DNA of 64,000 nucleotides from CAMCXE01 sp046347475 (GCA_046347475.1 JAXMGD010000001.1:1054001-1118000), one strand, 5' to 3'. Positions 1-9,429 are shown, numbered from the stretch's first letter. Notes: generated from the letters alone by a model not told the origin. Translations and numbers: made by a program.

Positions 1-320
1 ATTTTGAATGTCATTTCGCGCGTTTTGATGTCGGTGATTTTTACACCACCCACCTTGATGCTTTTGCCGATAAACACAACCCCAAAGGCAACCGCAAACT
101 CTCCTCAGTATTGTATTTAAATGAAAACTGGCGGGCGGAATTCGGTGGTGAATTGGTCTTGTATAAACCAGGTACCGAGCAGGAAATTACCCGTGTAATG
201 CCGGAGCTTGGTACCCTGGTGTTATTTTTTAGCGAAGAATTTCCCCATGAGGTATTGGCGGCTAACTGTGAGCGCTTCAGTTTAACGGGCTGGTTTAGGA
301 CGCGGCCAGACACCCTTTAG
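1..320 (+). CDS. 2OG-Fe(II) oxygenase, C-terminal part (cut by window edge)
   Basis: An open frame runs in from the left edge (first full codon at base 3) and ends with TAG at 318-320, giving about 105 visible residues. It looks like the C-terminal half of the double-stranded beta-helix of a prolyl-4-hydroxylase-type 2-oxoglutarate/Fe(II) dioxygenase. An HxD-type iron pair (THLDAF) sits near the start, an FGGEL strand follows, then a distal histidine (FPHEV) and a 2OG-binding arginine in RFSLTGWFR. Family knowledge says such enzymes hydroxylate protein or small-molecule substrates in the cytoplasm; the substrate is unknown. The start lies outside the window. The only in-window ATG (111) would cut off the HxD motif, so it is not the true start. 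Confidence 0.75.
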   Translation, partial: FECHFARFDVGDFYTTHLDAFADKHNPKGNRKLSSVLYLNENWRAEFGGELVLYKPGTEQEITRVMPELGTLVLFFSEEFPHEVLAANCERFSLTGWFRTRPDTL

Positions 321-360
321 GCTGTGTAGGTTATGAAGGGTTTTATTAACCCTGCAGCGT

Positions 361-440
361 TAATTTGACGAAGCAACCCTCATTTGCCGAGTGTTAATTC
401 CTTTTTTTTCGTCAAATTTGCCTTGCCAAACGTCGCCGCC
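361..440. repeat. Degenerate palindromic repeat (family R4-like)
   Basis: AATTTGACGAA near 361 and TTCGTCAAATT near 409 form an inverted pair, followed by a GTCGCCGCCAAAC stretch. This resembles the clearer copies at 44478 and 61080. It lies between the oxygenase and the 3' end of argS, and may also act as a transcription barrier between these convergent genes. This copy is weakly conserved. Confidence 0.35.
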
Positions 441-467
441 AAACTATTCCAACAGCGGATAAGTGTT

Positions 468-2204
468 TTACATCCGCTCTAATACATCAATGCCCAGCAA
501 ATTAAGCCCAGTTTGAATGGTGCTTGCCACTTTGTGGCTCAACAGTAAACGGCTTGTTTTTAAATCGCTGGGCACATCGCTTTTTAATATGGGGCAGGCC
601 TCGTAAAAACTCATAAATAGGCTGGCCAAGTCGTAGAGGTAGGTGCACAGGCTGTGGGGCATGGCATCTTGGGCAACCTGTTCAACCGTATCACTAAACT
701 GCAGTAATTTAAGGGCCAGCGCTTTTTCTTGCGGGGCTTCTAGGCGAATCTCAGCATCACTTCCACTATCGATTGCCAATTCCTGAGCTTTGCGCTCAAT
801 ACTTCGGATGCGTGTATAAGCGTATTGCAGATAAGGCCCGGTGTTGCCTTCAAAACTCAGCATGCTGTCCCAATTAAACACATAATCCAGCGTGCGGGTT
901 TTGCTTAAATCGGCGTATTTTACCGCGCCTATGCCCACGGTTTTGGCAACGCGTGTTTGCTCTTCGGCGGTTAACTGAGGGTTTTTTTCTTGCACTGCGG
1001 CCAGTGCACGCTCGGTGGCTTCCTGTAATAAATCTGCCAATTTAACGGTGCCGCCGGTGCGGGTTTTAAAGGGTTTACCGTCGTCCCCCATCATGGTGCC
1101 AAAGGGGTGGTGTTCTAAGTGAACCGCTTCGGGCACTAGGCCTGCTTTTTTGCTGAGGGTAAATACTTGCTGCATATGCAGGCTTTGGCGCGCGTCAATA
1201 AAATACAGAATACGCTCGGCGTTTAGGTGTTGTGCGCGGTATTGCAGAGCGGCTAAATCCGTTGTGGCATATAAAAAACCGCCGTCTTTTTTCTGCACGA
1301 TTACCGGTGATGGGTTGCCTTTTTTATCGGCCAATTCGGTCAAAAACACAACTTTGGCGCCTTCATCGTTTACGGCTAGGCCCTGTTGCTCTAAGTTGGC
1401 AACCAGCGGGGCTAAATAATCGTTGTATGCACTTTCACCTTGGGTGTGGCTGGCGTTTAGAGAGACGGCTAGCAACTCATAAATTTCTTCGCTGTGTTTA
1501 AGTGAAACGGCGCGAAAGGATTGCCAAAGATTTAATAAATGAGTATCGCCCGATTGCAAGCGCACTACATAGTCGCGAGCTTTATCGGCAAATGCGCTGT
1601 CTTCGTCAAAATGTTTTTTAGCTTGTTGGTAAAAAATTTCCAAATCTTTGAGTGCAAATTCAGCCTGTTCGCCGCTGCTCATTTGGTTTTCTAACTCCGC
1701 GAGCAACATGCCAAATTGGGTGCCCCAGTCGCCGACATGGTTTTGGCGAATGACCTTATGGCCTAAATATTCCAGCACGCGCACAACTGCATCGCCAATA
1801 ATGGTGGAGCGCAAATGGCCGACGTGCATTTCTTTAGCGAGATTTGGCCCTGAATAATCCACTACTATGGTGTGTGTGGGTTGCAGCTTTTGCGCTTGGC
1901 TCGGGTTAAACTCCGCGAGGCTCTTCGCCAATAGGCCATAATTAAGATGCAAATTAATAAAGCCTGGCCCGGCCACCTCGGCGGTTTGAATTAGACCGCT
2001 GGTATCTAGGGCTTCGCAAATTTTTTGCGCAAGCTCCCGCGGATTTTGCCCTGCGCGTTTGGCGGCGGCCATGGCACCATTGGCTTGGTAATCGCCGAAG
2101 CTGGGGTTTTTACTCGGTGCGATGTTGGCTTCGCAAGGGGCGGCAACACCTGCTTGTGACATGGCGTGGGAGACGAGTTGGGCGAGGGCGTGACGCAGGC
2201 TCAT
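468..2204 (-). CDS. argS: Arginyl-tRNA synthetase
   Basis: This cytoplasmic class Ia aminoacyl-tRNA synthetase charges tRNA-Arg with arginine using ATP. The 578-residue product is almost exactly the length of E. coli ArgS (577). The order is an N-terminal Arg-tRNA synthetase domain (about 1-85), then the Rossmann core with the HIGH-type signature HVGHLRS near residue 130, then an alpha-helical anticodon-binding domain ending in GIDVLERM. A canonical KMSKS is absent, with FKTRTGG near residue 378, which is normal for many ArgS enzymes. The frame starts at ATG. The gene is convergent with the oxygenase fragment and divergent from the enoyl-CoA hydratase gene. Nothing unusual was seen. Confidence 0.97.
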   Translation of the reverse strand: MSLRHALAQLVSHAMSQAGVAAPCEANIAPSKNPSFGDYQANGAMAAAKRAGQNPRELAQKICEALDTSGLIQTAEVAGPGFINLHLNYGLLAKSLAEFNPSQAQKLQPTHTIVVDYSGPNLAKEMHVGHLRSTIIGDAVVRVLEYLGHKVIRQNHVGDWGTQFGMLLAELENQMSSGEQAEFALKDLEIFYQQAKKHFDEDSAFADKARDYVVRLQSGDTHLLNLWQSFRAVSLKHSEEIYELLAVSLNASHTQGESAYNDYLAPLVANLEQQGLAVNDEGAKVVFLTELADKKGNPSPVIVQKKDGGFLYATTDLAALQYRAQHLNAERILYFIDARQSLHMQQVFTLSKKAGLVPEAVHLEHHPFGTMMGDDGKPFKTRTGGTVKLADLLQEATERALAAVQEKNPQLTAEEQTRVAKTVGIGAVKYADLSKTRTLDYVFNWDSMLSFEGNTGPYLQYAYTRIRSIERKAQELAIDSGSDAEIRLEAPQEKALALKLLQFSDTVEQVAQDAMPHSLCTYLYDLASLFMSFYEACPILKSDVPSDLKTSRLLLSHKVASTIQTGLNLLGIDVLERM

Positions 2205-2353
2205 AACAATTAACTAACCAGAAAATAGGGTGGGCGATTGTAACCTCCAAAGCCGCAGATGCAAGCTGCGCCCGGTGGTAACCACACTTTAGAAGCAGGC
2301 AAGGCCTTTGAGGATTTGCCCCTATTTAAAAATTAAAATTACGGAGTGAACAG

Positions 2354-3106
2354 ATGGGCAGTGTACATACAGAAGTATCCGATGGGGCCATGGTGATTCG
2401 CTGGAGCAATCCTGCGGCTAAAAATGCCCTTAACCTCGCCATGTATCAGCAGCTGGATGAGGCCTTACAGCAGGCTCAGCAGAGTGATTCCATCAAAGCT
2501 TGTGTGCTGTTGGGTGGGCAGGGGGATTTTTGTAGCGGCAATGATTTAGCCGAATTTATACAGGCCCAAGGCCTAACCGGTGCAGAATTTTTTCAACCGC
2601 TGCTGGCGTTTATGCGCACCTTGGCTGGCTTTAACAAACCCCTCTTAGCCGCGGTTGAGGGCTGGGCTGTGGGCATTGGCGCTACCCTTTTACTGCATTG
2701 CGATAGCGTGATTGCTGCACCTGGCGCGCAGTTTCAATTGCCCTTTACCCGCCTGGGGCTGTGTTGTGAATGCGGCGCGAGCCTTTTATTGCCCCTGCGT
2801 ATAGGCCAGGGCCGGGCGGCGGATTGGCTGTTGCGCGCAGAGCCGATTGCCGCCAGCGAAGCTCTGGCGGCCGGTTTTATTAACCGCATCGAGGCGGACC
2901 CTGCGGCCGCACTGCGCGCCCAGGCTCAGGCCCTTACCGAGCGCCCTTTAAGTGCGCTCAAAGCACACCGTGCTTTACTTAAAGCACCCTGGCAAGGGGC
3001 GCTGCAAGACGCTATGCAGCGTGAAGAAACAACTTTTTTTGCATTGCTGAAGGGGCCTGAATTTCGCGCCATACTTGCAAGCATGAGCGCTAAATGGCGC
3101 GGTTAA
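2354..3106 (+). CDS. Enoyl-CoA hydratase/isomerase family protein
   Basis: A 250-residue crotonase-fold protein. Visible family features are the oxyanion-hole segment GDFCSGNDL (about residues 57-65), the second oxyanion loop GWAVGIGATLLLHCD, and an LGLCCECGAS segment whose single glutamate sits where delta3,delta2-enoyl-CoA isomerases place their catalytic acid. That points to an isomerase-like rather than a classic two-glutamate hydratase role. An ACGGAG ribosome-binding site precedes the ATG. The gene lies 15 bases upstream of the dienoyl-CoA-reductase-like SDR and is probably co-transcribed. Together they would fit an auxiliary pathway for unsaturated fatty acids, but this is inference and the substrate is unknown. 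Confidence 0.88.
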   Translation: MGSVHTEVSDGAMVIRWSNPAAKNALNLAMYQQLDEALQQAQQSDSIKACVLLGGQGDFCSGNDLAEFIQAQGLTGAEFFQPLLAFMRTLAGFNKPLLAAVEGWAVGIGATLLLHCDSVIAAPGAQFQLPFTRLGLCCECGASLLLPLRIGQGRAADWLLRAEPIAASEALAAGFINRIEADPAAALRAQAQALTERPLSALKAHRALLKAPWQGALQDAMQREETTFFALLKGPEFRAILASMSAKWRG

Positions 3107-3121
3107 ATCCTAGGAGGCTTA

Positions 3122-3928
3122 ATGATTCAATTTGATTTTAGCGGCCAGCGCGTTTTAGTGGTGGGCGGCACCAGTGGGATTAATCGCGGCATAGCCCGCG
3201 CATTTGCCGAGCAGGGCGCCCATGTGGCGGTGGTGAGTCGCAGCGAGGAAAAAGTGCAGGATACCCTGGCGGAGTTATCCCAATACGGCACTGAAGTGGC
3301 GGGTTTCACCGCCGATGTGCGCGATTATCCAGCCTTAGCCGAGGGCGTTAAAGAATTGGCCGAGGCTTGGGGCTCATTGCATCTGGTAGTGTCTGGGGCG
3401 GCGGGGAATTTCCCCGCCCTGGGCGCACAGATGTCGCCTAATGCCTTTGCCTCAGTGGTGAATATCGACCTACTGGGCACCTACCATGTGATGCGTGCGG
3501 TCTACCCCTATTTGCATAGGCCCGGCGCCTGTGTGTTGAATATTTCCGCCCCGCAAGCTCAGGTACCGATGATCGCTCAGGCCCACGTCTGCGCCGCCAA
3601 AGCCGGTGTGGAAATGCTCACGCGCAGCCTTGCCTGCGAGTGGGGCAGCGAGGGTTTGCGGGTGAATGCAATTATTCCCGGCCCCATTGCCGATACCGAG
3701 GGTATGGCGCGCCTGGCGCCCACGCCAGAGCTCATGGCCGCCTGCGCGCAATCGGTGCCCATGGGGCGGTTGGGCACCGCGCAGGACATAGCCAATGCCT
3801 GCCTGATGCTGGCCTCGCCTTTGGCAGGTTTTATCACTGGCGCCATAGTACCGGTGGATGGCGGCTGGTTGCAGGGTGGGGCGGCCCATGTGGCCAGCCA
3901 TTTTGGCAGCCTGATTAATGCTAAGTGA
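3122..3928 (+). CDS. SDR-family oxidoreductase, 2,4-dienoyl-CoA reductase-like
   Basis: A 268-residue short-chain dehydrogenase/reductase. The N-terminal cofactor loop is GGTSGINRGIA (about residues 14-24) and the C-terminus carries GAIVPVDGGW. The usual YxxxK motif is altered. The lysine is present in HVCAAKAGVE but the tyrosine position is valine, with a histidine one residue earlier. The same pattern occurs in peroxisomal-type 2,4-dienoyl-CoA reductases, and the segment GPIADTEGMARL also matches that group. It follows the enoyl-CoA hydratase/isomerase gene after a strong TAGGAGG ribosome-binding site. The likely role is NADPH-dependent reduction of dienoyl-CoA in unsaturated fatty-acid degradation; the subgroup is inferred from motifs only. 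Confidence 0.87.
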   Translation: MIQFDFSGQRVLVVGGTSGINRGIARAFAEQGAHVAVVSRSEEKVQDTLAELSQYGTEVAGFTADVRDYPALAEGVKELAEAWGSLHLVVSGAAGNFPALGAQMSPNAFASVVNIDLLGTYHVMRAVYPYLHRPGACVLNISAPQAQVPMIAQAHVCAAKAGVEMLTRSLACEWGSEGLRVNAIIPGPIADTEGMARLAPTPELMAACAQSVPMGRLGTAQDIANACLMLASPLAGFITGAIVPVDGGWLQGGAAHVASHFGSLINAK

Positions 3929-3991
3929 CTCAGGTCATTTAGCGCACCTGTTGTTTTTGCGTACACTGCGCGCTTTTTTCACGGAATACCT

Positions 3992-4888
3992 ATGACACAG
4001 TCATCCAGTTGCGCGCCTGATGCTAGCGCCACAGCCACCCAGCTGATTTTAAAATTCAGCTGTAACGACCAGCCAGGCATAGTCGCCTCGGTGGCCAGTT
4101 TGTTTTCTTTGCAGGGCTTTAATATTCGCGAGTCCTCACAATTTGAAGATGTGTACACCTCACGTTTTTTTATGCGCACGGTGCTGGAATCCGTGGAAGG
4201 ACCCAAAAATATCGCCGCCCTGCGCGCCACCTTCAGCGCCATCGCCGACCGCTACGGCATGACCTGGGAATTACACGACGGCAGCTACCGGCCCAAATTA
4301 TTAATTGCGGTTTCCCAGTGGGGGCACTGCTTAAATCACTTATTAAACAGTGCCAAACAAGGCGCCTTGCCAGTGGATATTGTCGGAGTAGTCTCCAACC
4401 ACAACGACATGCGCGATTTGGCCCAGTGGTACGCTGTGCCTTACCACTATTTACCGGTGACACCTCAAACCAAGGCTGAGCAGGAAGCGCAAATACTGAA
4501 TTTAATGCATTCCAGTGGCGCAGACTTTTTAGCCCTTGCTCGGTATATGCAAATTCTCTCCGATGATTTATGCCGCGCCTTGGCGGGCCGTGCCATTAAT
4601 ATTCACCACTCTTTTTTGCCGGGGTTTAAAGGCGCTAAGCCGTACCACCAAGCCTATGATCGCGGCGTTAAATTAATTGGCGCCACTGCCCATTATGTAA
4701 CGGCAGATTTAGACGAAGGGCCGATTATTGAGCAGGAAGTGGAGCGCGTAACCCATGCCCTCACGCCGGAACAATTAGTGGAAATTGGCCGCGATATTGA
4801 AGCGGTGGTGCTGGCTCGCGCGGTGCGCTGGCACGCGGAGCACCGGGTGATTTTAAATGGCCAAAAAACGGTAGTGTTTGCGCGTTAA
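3992..4888 (+). CDS. purU: Formyltetrahydrofolate deformylase
   Basis: PurU hydrolyses 10-formyltetrahydrofolate to formate and tetrahydrofolate, supplying formate for purine synthesis and balancing the one-carbon pool. The 298-residue protein has an N-terminal ACT domain (about 12-90, beginning LILKFSCNDQPGIVA). A formyltransferase-type catalytic domain follows, with the NIHHSFLPGFKGAKPYHQA segment (near 205-223) and the catalytic aspartate in TADLDEGPII. The N-terminus is about a dozen residues longer than E. coli PurU. ACGGA precedes the ATG. The preceding gene ends 63 bases upstream. Confidence 0.95.
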   Translation: MTQSSSCAPDASATATQLILKFSCNDQPGIVASVASLFSLQGFNIRESSQFEDVYTSRFFMRTVLESVEGPKNIAALRATFSAIADRYGMTWELHDGSYRPKLLIAVSQWGHCLNHLLNSAKQGALPVDIVGVVSNHNDMRDLAQWYAVPYHYLPVTPQTKAEQEAQILNLMHSSGADFLALARYMQILSDDLCRALAGRAINIHHSFLPGFKGAKPYHQAYDRGVKLIGATAHYVTADLDEGPIIEQEVERVTHALTPEQLVEIGRDIEAVVLARAVRWHAEHRVILNGQKTVVFAR

Positions 4889-4908
4889 GTGGCGAGTGAG
4901 CACATTCT

Positions 4909-4940
4909 GTAGCCCGGATGAAGCGCAGCGAAATCCGGGG
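4909..4940. repeat. Short palindromic intergenic repeat (CCCGGAT...ATCCGGG)
   Basis: CCCGGAT (4913-4919) and ATCCGGG (4933-4939) are perfect inverted arms around GAAGCGCAGCGA. A very similar 'TAGCCCGGATGAAGCGCAGCGAAATCCGGG'-type element recurs between genes in many proteobacterial genomes. That recurrence is recalled rather than searched. It lies just after purU and could be a transcript 3' end. Confidence 0.6.
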
Positions 4941-5074
4941 TGGGTTGCACTTCGCAATAATCCCTACCACTGCATTTGCTGGCTAGGCTTCTAAGGTGCG
5001 CTACTTGTCGTTGAGCATCCTCAAAAGGCGGGCGGTGGTAAAATTACCACCGCTAAAAACTCGCGAGGCGTTGC

Positions 5075-5557
5075 TTAATCGCGGAAATTCGTAAATTGAA
5101 ACGGCTGGCCTAAATCGGCAGTGCGTACCAGGGCCATGGTTTCTTGTAAATCATCGCGGCTTTTACCGGTCACGCGCACCTGATCGCCCTGAATCGCCGC
5201 TTGCACTTTTATTTTGCTGTCTTTAATTAATTTGACGATTTTTTTCGCGACTTCCGTTTCTACCCCTTGTTTAAAGGTGATTTTTTGGCTGAAGGTTTTG
5301 CCTGAATGCACCGCCTTGCCGATTTCCATAGCGCTGGTGTCTACATTGCGCTTGACTAATTTGTTGCGCAGAATATCCACCATTTGTTGCAGCTGGAAAT
5401 CCGCTTCAGCGCTAAGCGTGGTTTCATCTTTGGTCCATTTAAAACTCGCCTCAACACCGCGAAAGTCAAAACGAGTATCCAGCTCACGGCTGGCAATATC
5501 CACAGCGTTGCGCACTTCTTCAGCATTAATTTCCGAAACAATATCAAACGAAGGCAT
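5075..5557 (-). CDS. yajQ: YajQ-family nucleotide-binding protein
   Basis: A 160-residue cytoplasmic protein matching the YajQ family along its length. It has the conserved start MPSFDIVSEIN, FDFRG near residue 36, a central SGKTFSQKITFKQG segment, and KVQAAIQGDQVRVTGKSRDDLQ near the end. Family members bind nucleotides, and a Xanthomonas homologue binds cyclic di-GMP and acts with a transcription factor. Whether this one binds c-di-GMP cannot be told from sequence. It is divergently transcribed from the AI-2E-type permease, with 74 bases between the starts. Confidence 0.95.
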   Translation of the reverse strand: MPSFDIVSEINAEEVRNAVDIASRELDTRFDFRGVEASFKWTKDETTLSAEADFQLQQMVDILRNKLVKRNVDTSAMEIGKAVHSGKTFSQKITFKQGVETEVAKKIVKLIKDSKIKVQAAIQGDQVRVTGKSRDDLQETMALVRTADLGQPFQFTNFRD

Positions 5558-5631
5558 GGTACATTCCCCATAAGATTAAAAACCGGCAGTGTACACCAGC
5601 CCACTTAAACTCCCAACATCAGGTTATCTGC

Positions 5632-6738
5632 ATGAATGCCAAACTTGAAATGCGCACCTTTCTCTGGTCGCTCCTGGTTATTTCCCTGGGCTTCCTCTGG
5701 ATGATTAGGCCGTTTTTAGCGCCGATTTTTTGGGCCTGTGCCCTGGCGATTATTTATTACCCTTTGCATACGCGCCTGCTCTCACGTATTCCCAACCGGC
5801 CTAACACGGCAGCTTTTATTAGCCTGTGTGTATGTGTGATGGTGATTATTTTGCCAGTGGTGTTAATTGTGGCGCAGGTGGTAAGCCAGGCTGCAGAAGC
5901 CTACACCCATATTGAGAAAGGCGCCTTTGACCCAGGCCAATACTTGGAGCGAATCAATTCACTGTTTCCTCAGGCGCAACACCTATTAAAAAAACTCGGT
6001 TTGGATATTAATAATTTGAAAAAAACCGCTATGGACGCCGCTATGGTGGGCGGCCGATTTGCTGCCGAACACGCTCTGAATATAGGCCAAAACGCCGCTG
6101 GTATTCTGTTGGATTTTTCGCTTATGTTGTATTTAAGTTTTTTTATGTTGCGCGATGGCAATCAATTGCTGGAATTATTAGTGCGCGCACTGCCGCTGGG
6201 TGATGCCCGCGAGCGTAAATTATTCGCCCTGTTCGGCGAAGTCACCCGCGCCACAGTTAAGGGTAATTTGGTGATCGCCTGTGTGCAGGGCGCATTGGGC
6301 GGTTTAATTTTATTGATATTGGGTATGCCAGGGGTTTTATTGTGGGCGGTATTGATGGCCTTTGCCTCCCTGATCCCCGCCGTAGGCCCTGCCCTCATTT
6401 GGGCGCCTATTGCGCTGTATTGGCTGGCCACTGGGCAATATTGGCAGGCCGGTATGTTAACCGCTTTTAGTGTCTTAGTAATTGGTATGGTGGATAATTT
6501 ATTGCGGCCCATTTTAGTGGGGCGCGACACCAAAATGCCTGACTACATAGTGCTCCTATCCACCCTCGGCGGGATTGCATTGTTTGGCATTAATGGCGTT
6601 GTAGTAGGGCCTTTGGTGGCGGCTTTATTTATGGCGTTTTGGGGGATTTTTATGGCGGAGATTCATGTGAGCGGGGATGCGTTAATTGCGCCTGTGAATA
6701 CTTTGGAGTCTGATGAGGAAACGCTCAATAATTCGTAG
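5632..6738 (+). CDS. AI-2E family transporter (PerM/YdiK-type permease)
   Basis: A 368-residue inner-membrane protein with about eight hydrophobic segments: a pair near the N-terminus (about 10-45), one at 60-85, and a cluster from 155 to 340. Family hallmarks are the central VQGALGGLILLILGMPG segment, ASLIPAVGPALIWAP, and DNLLRPILVGRDTKMPDYIVLLS. The family includes the AI-2 exporter TqsA and Na+/H+ antiporters as well as many uncharacterised permeases, so the substrate is not predictable. It starts at ATG after a weak AGGTT. It is a single-gene unit. Confidence 0.9.
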   Translation: MNAKLEMRTFLWSLLVISLGFLWMIRPFLAPIFWACALAIIYYPLHTRLLSRIPNRPNTAAFISLCVCVMVIILPVVLIVAQVVSQAAEAYTHIEKGAFDPGQYLERINSLFPQAQHLLKKLGLDINNLKKTAMDAAMVGGRFAAEHALNIGQNAAGILLDFSLMLYLSFFMLRDGNQLLELLVRALPLGDARERKLFALFGEVTRATVKGNLVIACVQGALGGLILLILGMPGVLLWAVLMAFASLIPAVGPALIWAPIALYWLATGQYWQAGMLTAFSVLVIGMVDNLLRPILVGRDTKMPDYIVLLSTLGGIALFGINGVVVGPLVAALFMAFWGIFMAEIHVSGDALIAPVNTLESDEETLNNS

Positions 6739-7157
6739 ATGTGAAGTATGGATGCGCGATAAGTCTTGTGTGAGCGAAATTAATACTTTGCACTAGGTGC
6801 TTGGAGTGTGCTCCGCACCGCTTGTCGGTGAAGAATCATCGGAATAGGTTCGCGCTCGGCCAGTGCTTTTTAGGTTGAGCCTGGTTCAGAGGCGAATAGC
6901 TGGCTTTTCATCGATTGAGTGAGCCATTTACCGTGCAGTTTGATCACAAATTTTAATTGTGAGTTACTGCGATAGCATACGCAGCACTGCGCCAACCTAA
7001 GGTGCGCGGGCGCTAGCCAAACGGAGTTCTCGAGTAAATGGTTTCATTATCGAGCTAGACTTTTGCCAGCGGGGATTCAGTAGGGTTGAAGCGGTTGCCG
7101 GGTTATAGTTCTTGCAGCTGCGACTATGAAGAATAGTGGTTTAGTGGAGATTTAAGA
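6739..7157. other. Intergenic region, no gene recognised
   Basis: This 419-base gap lies between the permease and the lipoprotein gene. I see no RNA gene, no strong terminator and no convincing ORF. It should contain the promoter of the lipoprotein gene, but no sigma-54 or clear sigma-70 site stands out. Confidence 0.5.
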
Positions 7158-9332
7158 GTGAATATTAAAGTTGGTTTGGCCATTGTTTTTCTTGTGGCGA
7201 ATTTAGTTGGATGCGGAAATAAAAAGTCCTCAAGCGGAGCTGGCCCTTCTGATGATCATGCAACTCCCCTTCCGAACTTCAGTGTTACTCTTGAGGGTAT
7301 GGTTGATGCTGGTGGAGTTAAGCCAAATGTCGATATTCTGTTCGAGATTGGAGATTTAGTTTTTAAAACAAAAACTGGCGTGGATGGTAACTATGTTCAG
7401 AAGTTAGAAGTAGATGAGGCTCATGCCGCTATCCCGATCAAAATTACGGCCAATATAGATCCGGGGCGACCCAAAGTGGTTCTGCTAACGATTCTGAATT
7501 CAGTTGGGTTTATAGCGGAGCAAGCTGGTGCCGATAAAATTCTAACTGTGGATGAAAATCCGATGGTGAATCTTTCGTTTTACACCACGGCCACGTTTGG
7601 TCAGCTGCCTGCCGTTGATAGGTTTGGTGTTGAGCGGAGATTGGATACTGACGAACAGCTGCGTACAGCCTTGACTCGTTTGGAGCTGGAAAAAACTCTA
7701 CGAATTGCCACAGTTTTGTATCTTTCTTTCAATGGGTGGGGTTTTGAAGTTCCATTGATTGATAATACGCTCCACTTTGCAAGTGATGGCGACGACTCGG
7801 CCTATGAGCTTGCATTTAATCGAGACCCTGTGACTGTCAATCAGTTAAAAAATGAATTTGGGAAAAAGTACAAGATTTGGTCTGCCCCTAAAGCCCCCTC
7901 AGGGGAATATATAGTTTACTTTTTAAATGGATCTTACGATTACAAGATTGTGTTCCATTCGGATTTTACCGGTGTGTTCGGTCAGGACTTAAAATTCAGA
8001 TGGAAAATGTCAGATGCTAACTCTGCTCCAGGAATTGATTTAGATTTTGATTTTGACGACGATCCCTTGCCGGATGAGAAGGAAATGCTTTTGAAGCAAA
8101 GCGGAGTCAAATCGGCACAAATATTATTTGCCAATGATTATGTAAGCTCTAAGCGGGGGCAATTACTTTTCTACTCAGTTGCATCCGCGCAGCGCCAAGA
8201 TGTATCTGTATCCATTGCAAAGCAAGTGTTTGGCCCCTATGGAAACGACATAACGGATTGCTATATTTACCCCATTTCTCAAATCGCACCGTTGGTACCC
8301 CCTAATCTAGTTGGAAAGTGGATGCAACATGGCGAAAGTCGAGAGCTGCTTGGGTTGAGCTTTCAAATGGATAACCAAGTGCAGATTGAAAGATTTGTCA
8401 ATCATTCAGGCTTCATTGTGACAGATGGAGCTGCGGTACATACTTCGCGACAAGCTAGCTGGTCTATTGCAGACAATAAATTAGTATTCACTTCTGTCGG
8501 AGGAATTGAAACATACTGGATCTTGGAAGATTTAGGGTTCGGGTATTCTTATCTTAAACAGACGGAAGAGATATTTAATCAGGATGGAGTGACGCAAAAA
8601 CGTTTTACGATTGATAAAGGGCTATTGGTAAAACAGCAAGAAAATTTAGCTTTTAAGAAAGAGGATTTCGCTGGTATATGGTTAAGCGAAAACGACATAT
8701 GGGTGATGAACGGTTCGGGTAGCCAGTATGTGAATTTTGGCTACTTCTGGCAGGCATGGAACTTTGACGATTCTGAGAATATGTGGTTTAGACTAGGTTA
8801 CGATGGAATTGGAATTTTTGATAATTCGTGCCGCGTTGAAAGCGTTGATGTGACGCATTGCGAACTGGCGAGTAAAGAGATATTTTTACCCATTGCAGTG
8901 TATGGAAACACCTATTTCTATCTGGCTAAGAGCACACCCTATGCAACTCGTGAGCATCCGATATTCATAGGTGGGGCAAGCGTTCCAGCTGGGGCTGAGG
9001 GCGAGGCTAGCTACTCATTTGTTCGAGCGGAGAAGAATCCCAAGATTAAATATTTTGGTCGCTGGATAGAGTCTGGGTACCCTACAACTTTTTATCAGAT
9101 CAGTTCTAATGGGCAAAACGTTTGGACTTTTGCTAATGGAGTTTTAACAGTGGATGACTTAGAGGTTAAATACAGGTTTGAAAACCACGATCTTCATTAC
9201 GTTCGCAAAGGTGCTGCTCGTGTGTTGAGGCTGATTGCGGCTGATGTGGGTGGGCTCAGAGTATGTGAGATTGACGAAGGCTCGACTTGTAGCGCGAACG
9301 ATGAATTTTATTTGTCTAATCGTCGTTTGTGA
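7158..9332 (+). CDS. Uncharacterised 724-residue lipoprotein
   Basis: The start is GTG with a GGAGA ribosome-binding site a few bases upstream. Residues 1-19 form a lipoprotein signal ending in the lipobox LVGC, so the mature protein is probably membrane-anchored at Cys19. A Ser/Gly/Pro-rich spacer follows. No known domain is recognised. Repeated segments of the type 'VGKWMQHGES' (near 389), 'AGIWLSENDIWVMNGSG' (near 506) and 'FGRWIESGYP' (near 636) suggest three related C-terminal modules, each beginning with a (V)GxW strand. An acidic DFDFDDDPLPDEKE tract lies near residue 297. Base composition is visibly more A+T-rich than the neighbours, which may mean later acquisition. It is a monocistronic unit. 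Confidence 0.85.
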   Translation: MNIKVGLAIVFLVANLVGCGNKKSSSGAGPSDDHATPLPNFSVTLEGMVDAGGVKPNVDILFEIGDLVFKTKTGVDGNYVQKLEVDEAHAAIPIKITANIDPGRPKVVLLTILNSVGFIAEQAGADKILTVDENPMVNLSFYTTATFGQLPAVDRFGVERRLDTDEQLRTALTRLELEKTLRIATVLYLSFNGWGFEVPLIDNTLHFASDGDDSAYELAFNRDPVTVNQLKNEFGKKYKIWSAPKAPSGEYIVYFLNGSYDYKIVFHSDFTGVFGQDLKFRWKMSDANSAPGIDLDFDFDDDPLPDEKEMLLKQSGVKSAQILFANDYVSSKRGQLLFYSVASAQRQDVSVSIAKQVFGPYGNDITDCYIYPISQIAPLVPPNLVGKWMQHGESRELLGLSFQMDNQVQIERFVNHSGFIVTDGAAVHTSRQASWSIADNKLVFTSVGGIETYWILEDLGFGYSYLKQTEEIFNQDGVTQKRFTIDKGLLVKQQENLAFKKEDFAGIWLSENDIWVMNGSGSQYVNFGYFWQAWNFDDSENMWFRLGYDGIGIFDNSCRVESVDVTHCELASKEIFLPIAVYGNTYFYLAKSTPYATREHPIFIGGASVPAGAEGEASYSFVRAEKNPKIKYFGRWIESGYPTTFYQISSNGQNVWTFANGVLTVDDLEVKYRFENHDLHYVRKGAARVLRLIAADVGGLRVCEIDEGSTCSANDEFYLSNRRL

Positions 9333-9429
9333 TTCTTAATTGTTTTGGCGACGGTTTGGGTTGTGTTAATCGCTAAATTGGGTTGAGGCCTCGTAGCCGT
9401 TTAGAGCTGATTTAAGCAGTACAAGGGTA

